Shown here one piece after another: positions 6,612 to 12,754 of a stretch of 42,983 bases of DNA (positions are counted from its first letter, which is position 1; each line of letters begins with the position of its first letter). The translations under genes and the position numbers were made by a program. The stretch is from IMG/VR virus record IMGVR_UViG_3300033149_004827, positions 1 to 42,983 of that record; one strand, given 5' to 3'. This DNA comes from a virus. The notes below the pieces were generated by a model. The model ran no database searches. It saw only the letters and a program-made list of their open reading frames with translations, and was not told the DNA's origin.

Positions 6612-6740
6612 TGACTCCGCACCGACTGAAGTCGGGCGGCTTCTAGGGACTCACACCCATGCCATGTCATCCCAGGGCAAGTGACACTCCACGAGGGCTA
6701 AAGCCCTGTGGCTTCTCGGAATAAACTCCGAGCAACTTGC
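6588..6740 (-). ncRNA. Predicted tnpB-linked omega RNA (3' end and guide)
   Basis: TnpB guide RNAs come from the 3' end of tnpB plus the element right end, with the guide read from flanking DNA. Here the scaffold would run through the tnpB stop region (GGGCTTTAGCCC hairpin at 6706-6695), the 76-bp conserved end (6683-6608) and TCAC. The guide would be about 6607-6588, inside the 3' end of terS. The 5' boundary is uncertain and processing is not visible from sequence. Confidence 0.6.
6608..6683 (-). repeat. Copy B of the right-end / omega-RNA scaffold motif
   Basis: Right end of the tnpB element, aligned to 1005-1079 with about 56 of 75 identities by hand. The terminal imperfect palindrome reads CCGC, CCGAC, loop TTCA, GTCGG, bulged T, GCGG. 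A single bulged T on the 3' side is typical of IS200/IS605 subterminal hairpins. The end is TCAC. Confidence 0.8.
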
Positions 6741-7897
6741 GCTGTGTCCGAGCGAACTACCTGGCTTTTGCCAGGATACTTAGAAGGGTGAACTGCATGA
6801 ATCGTGTTTGGTACACGACAACCAGGAACCAAAGTGCCGTGCTGCCCGATGCAGAGGATGTTGGCACTGCCCACCACATCACGCGGGGCAACATATCCAC
6901 ACTTTCTGCATTTGTACACGCGCCGACACTTGTTCCGTTCTCCGCATACGGGGCACGTCTGCGAAGAATAAGCCTCGTCCTGCTCTATCGCGCCGCAAGT
7001 CTTGTAGTCCAGTTGTTCGATAATCTTGCGGTTGCAGGCAGAACTTACCTGCTGAGCCTGCTTGCGTCTCATCTTCTGGGCCGCGTCATTGAACGGTTTA
7101 CCTACATGACAGGTCGCATTAGGGAAGGCATCGGCTACTTTGCGCGTCGCCTTGTGAGTGATGTCGCGGATACGCCGCTTGGCCTTCGTCAGCATCTTGG
7201 CTTTGCGCCGCTGCAACCGCTTCCAGCGTTTAGAGCCTTTCATCTTACGGCTTTGCAATTGCGAGATTTCAGCAAGTTGCTTGTTACGCCATTGCACCGT
7301 TGCCTTTGCTTCCCGTCCGCTGACCAGTACCGCTTGAACTCCATCAGTAGCGGCAATGAGTGTATTGACACCCAGGTCAACACCGATGACAGTCTGCTGC
7401 GGGCTGGCTTTATCTGGAACTTCGCAGACGAGCAAGAGACTGCCCATCGTCAGACGGGCCTCCATCAACCGTCCCGGAAGGGCGAACGGCAAGGGGATGT
7501 GCAAGATACCAGCACCACCATTGGGCAGACGCACTCTTCCATCTCTGACAGTCGCACCCTGGTTGGTATAAATCACATCTCGATACTTGGTTTTGCGCCA
7601 GGGATAACGGGCGTTAGATTGCCCATTGCGTCGCAGTTGGTGCGCGGACTGAACGGCCTCGCAAAACTCTCCAATGATCTGCTGAACACTCTGCGAATGA
7701 AGATTCGGATACCTGCGCTTGCCCCACTTCTCCCAACGCCCCTTGGAAGGCCATTGCCAGTTGAGACGGCGAATACGATGATGACGCTCCACCAAATCAT
7801 TCCACAGGCGCGCCGCTTCCTGACGAGCAGCAGTAAAAGTGTGCCACTCCGTTTTGGATCGGGGAACCCAGACGATTTCTACTGTTCTATATCCCAT
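6698..7897 (-). CDS. tnpB: TnpB RNA-guided nuclease (IS605 OrfB family)
   Basis: The 399-residue protein has the TnpB order: N-terminal wedge/REC-like region, then RuvC. RuvC-I is IGVDLGVNTL (D174). The zinc finger is C315/C318 and C330/C333 (CPVCG, CRKCG). RuvC-III is PRDVVGSANIL (D340). The usual RuvC-II site, normally a V-I-E-D-L-type strand, reads HVGKPFND (264-271) with no glutamate in place. A conserved-looking glutamate stands instead at E305 in AIEQDEAYSSQTCP, just before the zinc finger. This fits my recollection of TnpB lineages with a relocated RuvC-II glutamate, so activity is plausible. TnpB cuts DNA matching its omega RNA next to a short TAM, keeping the element at its site. Expression looks leaderless from the promoter at 7904-7932. 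The stop lies inside a hairpin of the guide RNA region. Confidence 0.93.
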   Translation of the reverse strand: MGYRTVEIVWVPRSKTEWHTFTAARQEAARLWNDLVERHHRIRRLNWQWPSKGRWEKWGKRRYPNLHSQSVQQIIGEFCEAVQSAHQLRRNGQSNARYPWRKTKYRDVIYTNQGATVRDGRVRLPNGGAGILHIPLPFALPGRLMEARLTMGSLLLVCEVPDKASPQQTVIGVDLGVNTLIAATDGVQAVLVSGREAKATVQWRNKQLAEISQLQSRKMKGSKRWKRLQRRKAKMLTKAKRRIRDITHKATRKVADAFPNATCHVGKPFNDAAQKMRRKQAQQVSSACNRKIIEQLDYKTCGAIEQDEAYSSQTCPVCGERNKCRRVYKCRKCGYVAPRDVVGSANILCIGQHGTLVPGCRVPNTIHAVHPSKYPGKSQVVRSDTAQVARSLFREATGL

Positions 7898-7903
7898 ACG
7901 AGT

Positions 7904-7932
7904 ATTCTACCACACGGTAAGGAGATTGTCAA
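7904..7932 (-). promoter_or_regulatory. tnpB promoter, leaderless geometry
   Basis: On the minus strand TTGACA (7932-7927), a 17-bp spacer and TAGAAT (7909-7904) precede the tnpB ATG by six bases, the same distance as at the methyltransferase promoter. Transcription should start at or next to the ATG; no Shine-Dalgarno sequence fits. Confidence 0.75.
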
Positions 7933-7935
7933 GTA

Positions 7936-8002
7936 TGGCTAAAGCCAGGATCGTTTCATCCACTGCCACTAAAGTGGCATGGCTTTCACGGGCTAAAGCC
8001 CG
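7936..8002. repeat. Three tandem TAAA-loop hairpins upstream of tnpB
   Basis: Three short perfect palindromes share a TAAA centre: TGGCTAAAGCCA (7936-7947), TGCCACTAAAGTGGCA (7964-7979) and CGGGCTAAAGCCCG (7989-8002). A fourth of the same design lies at the tnpB stop (6695-6706). They resemble degenerate copies of element-end hairpins. Confidence 0.65.
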
Positions 8003-8024
8003 CTTTTGTAAAGGAGGTTCCCCC

Positions 8025-8168
8025 TTGAGTGCGATTCAGATTTTACGCGACAATCTACTTGCCGCAACCACCTATCTGAAGTTGTTAAAGGGCCGCGTTG
8101 GACAAGTGCTGAGCCTATTCTGCTTCTGTCACTTTACGCCCAACCGTATTAGGGGAATTATGCCATGA
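8025..8168 (+). CDS. Possible small ORF inside the transposon left region (47 aa)
   Basis: A TTG-initiated frame of 47 codons has an unusually good ribosome site: AAGGAGG lies six to seven bases upstream. The product (start MSAIQILRDNLLAATTYLKL) is helical, with a hydrophobic Cys-containing middle (VLSLFCFCHF) and a basic end. I do not recognise it. It lies on the strand opposite to tnpB, between tnpB and the left-end palindrome, so it would be element cargo or debris. Low confidence because it is short and begins with TTG. Confidence 0.3.
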   Translation: MSAIQILRDNLLAATTYLKLLKGRVGQVLSLFCFCHFTPNRIRGIMP

Positions 8169-8200
8169 ATGAACGAGAAAGGCAAGATTGCACCTTATAT

Positions 8201-8223
8201 CCACAGCCGTTGAAACGGCGTGG
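8201..8223 (-). repeat. Left-end imperfect palindrome of the tnpB element
   Basis: On the minus strand an outer CCAC/GTGG stem encloses GCCGTT/AACGGC with a single bulged T on the 3' side, mirroring the right-end palindrome. It lies 16 bases inside the presumed TTAC target (8243-8240). Confidence 0.7.
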
Positions 8224-8244
8224 TTTTACGGAGCGATCTGTAAG

Positions 8245-10029
8245 ATGACGATAGACGTTGGGAATAGCGACATCAATGATAGCCTGGAACGGGATCCTCT
8301 CCTGTGGACCCTGGCTAACGTCTCCCTGCCGCGCGGAGCCAAATGGCAGTTCGATGGAGAGAGAAGGTGGCAGGTCAACCTGTTCACCGATATGTCCAGA
8401 CAGATTGTGGTACGCAAGTCGGCCCAGGTGGGCATGACTACAACTGCCATCTGCCGGGTTTTCCACTATCTCTATTACTATCCACTTTATTGCATGTATA
8501 CCCTGCCACGTCGCGACGATGTGACTGACTTTGTGGATGTGTATGTCGATCCGCTCCTGTCCAATTCACCTGCCATGCAAGCCCGCCTGCGGTTTCCTGA
8601 TTCCAAGAGGGTGGATAGCAGACGCATCAAGAGGTTTGTGGCTGGCGCTAACCCGTCTGGATCACTGGAGTCCTCTTTCCTCATCTTCATGGAGGCGTCT
8701 GTTGAGCCTCGCATGATCCCCGTTGACGTAATGATCAATGACGAGATTGACCGCTCAGACCCAGATAACATCGAGATATTCGCGGCCAGACAAGAGAACT
8801 CAGCCTGGAAGATCAATTACAAGTTCAGTACCCCATCCATCGAGGGATATGGCATCAGCCCCTATTTCCTCAATTCCACCCAGAACTACTGGCATGTACG
8901 ATGCAGGCATTGCAATCACTGGAACCGCCTTTCCTGGCACAGCAACTTCCGGGAGCCATCCCTGTCTATGGGGCCACACTTGGCCTGCGAGCGCTGTGAT
9001 AGCGTGCTTCGCCCTGAAGATATCATTGATGGCCAATGGATATCGGTAGGCAAACGTGGCCCTGAAGTACCCACTGGCTACCAGGTCTCCAACTTACTCC
9101 TGCCCTACTCCAGGCCAATTGAACGCCTCTACGAGCAATATCTGGAGGCAAAGCGCCTCAAGAACTTCTTCAACCTCACCCTGGGCGAAGAGTATACAGC
9201 GCCGACTGGCTCCATCACCCGTGATACGATCATGAACCGCTGCTTCCAGGAGCCGTTCCCAATGGAGATGATGCGGGATGGGCAGTCACAGTATTATATC
9301 GGCGTCGATCAGGGAAACGACTTGTATGTCGTGGTCAGCAAAAGGTACGGCAATCAGCTGAGAACCGTGCGAACACGCCGCATCCCCTTCGATAGGGCAG
9401 ACGGCTTTGGCGAAGTGGCCAAAATGATCGATGCCTATGATGCCATCGCCGTCATCGAGGCGGAACCCAACAAGCACTCTGCGCGTCGGGTGCAGAGGAT
9501 GTTCCCACACGGCAGAGTCTGGCTGTCAAAATACAACCGCATCGCGAACGAAGTCGCGATCAACAGGGATACTGGAGGGACAGTAACGATATCCAAGACT
9601 GATGCCTTTGACGATCTGCGTGATAGCATAGCGATGGGGCGACTTCAGCTCTGGCGCGACCGTGGCTATGTCGACCCATCCATATTGACACTGGTAGATC
9701 ATCTGACCAACATCAAGAGGGACGAAGATGAAATAAAGATGCAACACGGGGCCACGACAATTGGGGTATGGAAAAGCGTCGGGCCAGACCATTTGGCCCA
9801 CGCACAACTCTTTGCCTTCGTGGCCTGGAAATTCATCAATGCCGGGCATTTCGAAGTCTCTATGATGGGGGTGTCCCCTGAGAAGATACAGGAATTGGTA
9901 GAGGAGTATAGGGCTAATGTTGCTTCTGAAAGTTTACGGGTGGCTACTCAACCAGATAATGGACCACAGGAAGATGTTGCTGGAGAGATGGGGAGCAGCA
10001 AGCTCGGAAGATTGCTCCGCATTGGCTAA
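8245..10029 (+). CDS. terL: Terminase large subunit (GpA-like ATPase/nuclease)
   Basis: The 594-residue protein packages DNA into the prohead. The Walker A-like loop is KSAQVGMTT (58-66) and Walker B is VMINDEID with D166 and E167, followed by the nuclease half (YIGVDQGNDLYVV with an RNase H-type aspartate). A zinc-finger-like pair of CxxC motifs (CRHC, CERC) between the halves is typical of lambda GpA-type terminases. I chose ATG 8245 because it lies just outside the inferred transposon boundary. The frame is open 19 codons further up, but those codons are element left-end DNA. Without the element, terS would stop one base before this ATG. Function is confident; subfamily fairly so. Confidence 0.93.
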   Translation: MTIDVGNSDINDSLERDPLLWTLANVSLPRGAKWQFDGERRWQVNLFTDMSRQIVVRKSAQVGMTTTAICRVFHYLYYYPLYCMYTLPRRDDVTDFVDVYVDPLLSNSPAMQARLRFPDSKRVDSRRIKRFVAGANPSGSLESSFLIFMEASVEPRMIPVDVMINDEIDRSDPDNIEIFAARQENSAWKINYKFSTPSIEGYGISPYFLNSTQNYWHVRCRHCNHWNRLSWHSNFREPSLSMGPHLACERCDSVLRPEDIIDGQWISVGKRGPEVPTGYQVSNLLLPYSRPIERLYEQYLEAKRLKNFFNLTLGEEYTAPTGSITRDTIMNRCFQEPFPMEMMRDGQSQYYIGVDQGNDLYVVVSKRYGNQLRTVRTRRIPFDRADGFGEVAKMIDAYDAIAVIEAEPNKHSARRVQRMFPHGRVWLSKYNRIANEVAINRDTGGTVTISKTDAFDDLRDSIAMGRLQLWRDRGYVDPSILTLVDHLTNIKRDEDEIKMQHGATTIGVWKSVGPDHLAHAQLFAFVAWKFINAGHFEVSMMGVSPEKIQELVEEYRANVASESLRVATQPDNGPQEDVAGEMGSSKLGRLLRIG

Positions 10030-10225
10030 GCGCATTGAGCGCCTGGAGCACATGGATATACACGGGGTCGCTGGCGAGATGCTCATCATACGCCTGCCGG
10101 CAGATATGGCTGACGAAGACGTGGCAGCCTTTCAAGAAATGCTGAAGGCACGAGATGTTGATGCAATCATCCTGCTGGCCAACAACATGGATATCATTAG
10201 CCTGGGTCGTGGCGATACTACTTGA
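9974..10225 (+). CDS. Small helical protein between terL and portal
   Basis: This frame overlaps the end of terL and continues to 10225. The convincing part is after residue about 17 (AKRIERLEHMDIHGVAGEML, then ADMADEDVAAFQEMLKARD), an amphipathic alpha/beta pattern ending IILLANNMDIISLG. No family recognised. The start is uncertain: ATG 9974 gives 83 residues and overlaps terL by 56 bp; TTG 10022 gives 67 residues with a minimal overlap; an ATG at 9917 has GAGGAG upstream but overlaps terL by 113 bp. Its place before portal suggests a minor packaging or head gene, or a small regulator. Confidence 0.55.
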   Translation: MLLERWGAASSEDCSALAKRIERLEHMDIHGVAGEMLIIRLPADMADEDVAAFQEMLKARDVDAIILLANNMDIISLGRGDTT

Positions 10226-10251
10226 CAGTACGAGTAAAACATGCTAATAAT
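10222..10251 (+). promoter_or_regulatory. Possible promoter for the head operon
   Basis: A consensus TTGACA (10222-10227), which includes the stop codon of the preceding gene, is followed after 18 bp by AATAAT (10246-10251), matching the -10 box at five of six positions. It lies 50 bp before the portal start, in one of the few AT-rich gaps of the head module. Confidence 0.5.
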
Positions 10252-10300
10252 ATTGTAGGGATCGTTGGATAATGAGCCGAGGAGCAACCACAGGTGCAAT

Positions 10301-11887
10301 ATGCGAGTCTATAGTACGAAGCCACTGCAAGAGCACGCCCCTCTCGTGGCACCAGTTCTCAAGGATCTGCAGAGTCGTGTGGAGCAGGTGGTCAGGGGTA
10401 GCCCTCTAGGGCCCCACTCCACTTTTTGGGATCTCTTGGATGCTGCACGTGCTCATCCGTGGCTGAGGGCGGCCATTGCTTCGATTGGCCGCTCTGTTGT
10501 TGGTACTGGTTGGCACATTGGCGACGTAGATGGTGAGACTCCGACGGATAGTGGCCGGAAGGCGCTGCAAGAATTCTACGCCAATCCCCCAGACAGGGAC
10601 TTTGTCAATCTCCAGGATCTATACACAACAGCCAACAAGTTGTACCTCACAGCCGCATGTCTGCGCTTGTTCGGCGTGGCTGCTTGGCAACCTATCAGGA
10701 ACGGACTCGGCAAAGCTGTCGGTTTCGACTATGTTTGGGGAGTTGTCGAGCCCAACATTGATGCTCAGGGCAATTTCCAGTCCCCAGCCTGGCGCGTCTA
10801 CGCGAGTCGCAAGAAGCAGTACAAGCCAAAAGAATATGCCAATCCTGCGGACCTGGTGGTCTTCTTCAATCCTGATTTCGGCGGCAGGCCATACAGTTCT
10901 GACCTGGAGGCCCTAGTCCCTTACAGCCTGCCTTCTGACATTTGGGCAATGTTGTCCTACCTCAAGTTGCATTCCGAGCGTAGCGCGCCATACGACGGCT
11001 TCTGGATAGTGCCGCAGGATGTAGACAACGATACATTCGAGATGGTGCAGGCATTGCTATATGCCAGATATGCTGGCGGCGACAACTTTGCCCGCACTCC
11101 CATAGTAGCGAAGGGCGATCTGGATTTCAAGCCCACGCGTCGTGGTGAGGACGAAGCCCCGTACAGGGAAGGCCGCCAGATGTCGCGCCAAGAGATCACG
11201 GGCGTGGTGGGAACGACAGGGGCGCAACTTGGCGTTACCGATGACATGACGCGCTCGAATCTGGCGCAGATCAGGAAGCAAACCCATGAGATGACAATCC
11301 TGCCTATTTTGAGGATCATCGAAGAGGCTGCTTACGTCCAGGTGAGTATCAGAGAGTTCTCCGAACCTGGATCAGCCTTGCGCTTCAATCCGCCTGACTT
11401 CCTGACAGTGCTGGAACGTGCTGGCGTGGCTTTTAGGTTGAGAGATCGTGGGGCATTGTCGTCTAACGAGATGAGGGATAAGGTCTGGAACATGCCACCC
11501 AAAGAAGGTGGGGACGACGACTGGCTGTACCCGTCCAACATGGTGAATGTCGGCGGCCTCGCTGGTGGTTCACCACAAAATCCTGGCGACAAACCAGCCG
11601 ACGATGTTGGCGACGATGGTGGCGACAACGCGTCACCGCCGCGCACTGATGATCCTGATCAGCACAGGGATAATCTGGCATTGGCATTACATGAGATCAA
11701 GCAATGGAAAAGATTCTACAATCGCATGGCTGGCGGAAAGCGTCCGCCACGCCAGTTTGTGGCCAAGCATATACCGCCTGATCTATATGACATGATTGAT
11801 ACCCACATTGAGGCGGGGGCCGAGAGGGAGTTCGTAATGGACTTGTTTGACGCAGCAGTGGAGGCCGTTAGTGAGCAATGCACGTAG
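10301..11887 (+). CDS. Portal protein
   Basis: The 528-residue protein forms the twelve-subunit channel at the head vertex. Its position right after the terminase, its length and its sequence character support this: an N-terminal helix region (FWDLLDAARAHPWLRAAIASIGRSVVGTGW) typical of HK97/PBSX-type portals, a central PADLVVFFNPDF ... YSSDLEALVPYSLPSDIW segment, a clip/stem region with ITGVVGTTGAQLGVTDDMTRS, and a long helical crown. The region around 425-455 is a disordered acidic linker (GDKPADDVGDDGGDNASPP). I chose ATG 10301 because AGGTG lies five bases upstream; TTG 10265 is possible. The C-terminus overlaps the next gene by 17 bp. Confidence 0.88.
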   Translation: MRVYSTKPLQEHAPLVAPVLKDLQSRVEQVVRGSPLGPHSTFWDLLDAARAHPWLRAAIASIGRSVVGTGWHIGDVDGETPTDSGRKALQEFYANPPDRDFVNLQDLYTTANKLYLTAACLRLFGVAAWQPIRNGLGKAVGFDYVWGVVEPNIDAQGNFQSPAWRVYASRKKQYKPKEYANPADLVVFFNPDFGGRPYSSDLEALVPYSLPSDIWAMLSYLKLHSERSAPYDGFWIVPQDVDNDTFEMVQALLYARYAGGDNFARTPIVAKGDLDFKPTRRGEDEAPYREGRQMSRQEITGVVGTTGAQLGVTDDMTRSNLAQIRKQTHEMTILPILRIIEEAAYVQVSIREFSEPGSALRFNPPDFLTVLERAGVAFRLRDRGALSSNEMRDKVWNMPPKEGGDDDWLYPSNMVNVGGLAGGSPQNPGDKPADDVGDDGGDNASPPRTDDPDQHRDNLALALHEIKQWKRFYNRMAGGKRPPRQFVAKHIPPDLYDMIDTHIEAGAEREFVMDLFDAAVEAVSEQCT

Positions 11888-12176
11888 GGGCCAGGAATGG
11901 CAATGCCAATGCGGTTACCCTCTGGGCCGTGTTTATCGTGATGAGCTGACCATAGAGCTAGACAACGTCTCCATGGCACAGACTAAGCAGGGGGCCATAG
12001 TCATTCAGTGTGCCCGTTGCGGCAAGCTGAAAAGCTGGTTTACCAGGCCAGAGGTTGCGTTCCTGTCGGCAATCAGAGCGATGCAGCGATTCTCCAATAA
12101 CGAGTTGCTGTCACAGATTATGGTTATCCTGGATGAAAGGGAGAGGAAACAAAAAGATGAGCGTACCGGGGAATAG
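11871..12176 (+). CDS. Com-like small zinc-binding protein
   Basis: The 101-residue protein has two cysteine knuckles: CQCG near the N-terminus and CARCG after about 30 residues, enough to form one zinc ribbon, followed by a helical basic tail (LDERERKQKDE). It resembles Com of phage Mu, a zinc protein that activates translation of the modification gene mom, but the similarity is only in architecture. The GTG start at 11871 is supported by GGAGG six bases upstream. It overlaps portal by 17 bp and the next gene by 20 bp. Nucleic-acid binding is likely; the target is unknown. Confidence 0.65.
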   Translation: MSNARRGQEWQCQCGYPLGRVYRDELTIELDNVSMAQTKQGAIVIQCARCGKLKSWFTRPEVAFLSAIRAMQRFSNNELLSQIMVILDERERKQKDERTGE

Positions 12177-12480
12177 AGTGACACTTGGCCCGTGGCAGGG
12201 CAGGTTCATCGAGCCAATCAAGAGCATTGCCATCGTGACCGATCCTCTCATTGAGGATGTGATCGGCTGGGAGGCCGCCGAGATCATATATGCTAATTGG
12301 GACACGGAGCAATGGGGCAACCTGATTGACTTCGGTGGTGGGGAATACGGCATTGACGTTGGCATGATACTGGCGGTTTCGCTCGAGGATCTGACAAAAA
12401 TGCCTGGCATGAACGAGGTGAGTGCCAAGCACATCCTTCAGGCCTGCAAGGATGTGTATGAGAAGGAGCCGTTCCACTAA
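12157..12480 (+). CDS. Small helix-hairpin-helix protein
   Basis: The 107-residue product ends in a clear helix-hairpin-helix element: LEDLTKMPGMNEVSAKHIL, with the P-G turn expected for non-specific DNA backbone binding. The N-terminal 65 residues are beta-rich (VTLGPWQGRFIEPIKSIAIV). ATG 12157 follows a GAGAGG-type ribosome site and overlaps the zinc-protein gene by 20 bp. A DNA-binding protein between portal and protease is unusual and may act in DNA retention or packaging. The HhH is the only firm clue. Confidence 0.65.
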   Translation: MSVPGNRVTLGPWQGRFIEPIKSIAIVTDPLIEDVIGWEAAEIIYANWDTEQWGNLIDFGGGEYGIDVGMILAVSLEDLTKMPGMNEVSAKHILQACKDVYEKEPFH

Positions 12481-12481
12481 G

Positions 12482-12754
12482 ATGGCACACAAATATTTAT
12501 CCGATGCACGTAGGGCGCATTTGAGCAACAGGGAATGCCTGGGAGATCTCAGAACCTTCCAGTGCGCGCGCGGCCATATCATATTCACCCGTGTTAAGCC
12601 GAATCAATGCCCATACTGCCATAGCGCCATCGTGTCTGATCTGACCGAGGATATTCGGCGCAAACCGCCGGGCCGCCCGAAGTGGACTGACCTGGATTAT
12701 CCCGCGCGGCGTAAGCCGAGAAAGAAGAAGAGACGCAATGCCCGAAGAGACTGA
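12482..12754 (+). CDS. Small zinc-ribbon protein (90 aa)
   Basis: The 90-residue protein carries CARGH followed twelve residues later by CPYC, forming a probable zinc ribbon. It then has a strongly basic C-terminal tail (RKPRKKKRRNARRD). Such proteins usually bind nucleic acid. ATG 12482 lies one base after the HhH gene stop, and the 3' end overlaps the protease gene by 17 bp. It has no family name that I can give. Together with the two preceding genes it forms a trio of small DNA- or RNA-binding candidates between portal and protease. Confidence 0.65.
   Translation: MAHKYLSDARRAHLSNRECLGDLRTFQCARGHIIFTRVKPNQCPYCHSAIVSDLTEDIRRKPPGRPKWTDLDYPARRKPRKKKRRNARRD

Larger units (their letters stand above)
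6608..8239 (-). mobile_element. IS200/IS605-superfamily element carrying only tnpB (IS1341-type)
   Basis: Proposed 1632-bp element inserted between terS and terL. Right end: bulged palindrome then TCAC (6611-6608). Left end: a matching bulged palindrome (CCAC, GCCGTT, TC, AACGGC, T, GTGG on the minus strand, 8223-8201), with TTAC at its outer side (8243-8240) as the likely insertion target and TnpB TAM. There is no target duplication, as expected for this superfamily. Excision at these borders would rejoin terS and terL as GAG TAA G ATG, a tight phage-style junction, which supports both borders. No TnpA transposase is present, so movement would need one in trans. Borders are inferred from structure. 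Confidence 0.8.

Noticed and set aside
6737-7942. 401-codon plus-strand frame antisense to tnpB
   Set aside because: Its translation has no protein-like motifs, while the opposite strand encodes a complete TnpB with RuvC and zinc-finger motifs. It is a shadow frame.
7936-8002. Three similar hairpins taken as a CRISPR array
   Set aside because: The units are short palindromes with variable stems and unequal spacing, not identical repeats with spacers. They fit transposon-end structures.
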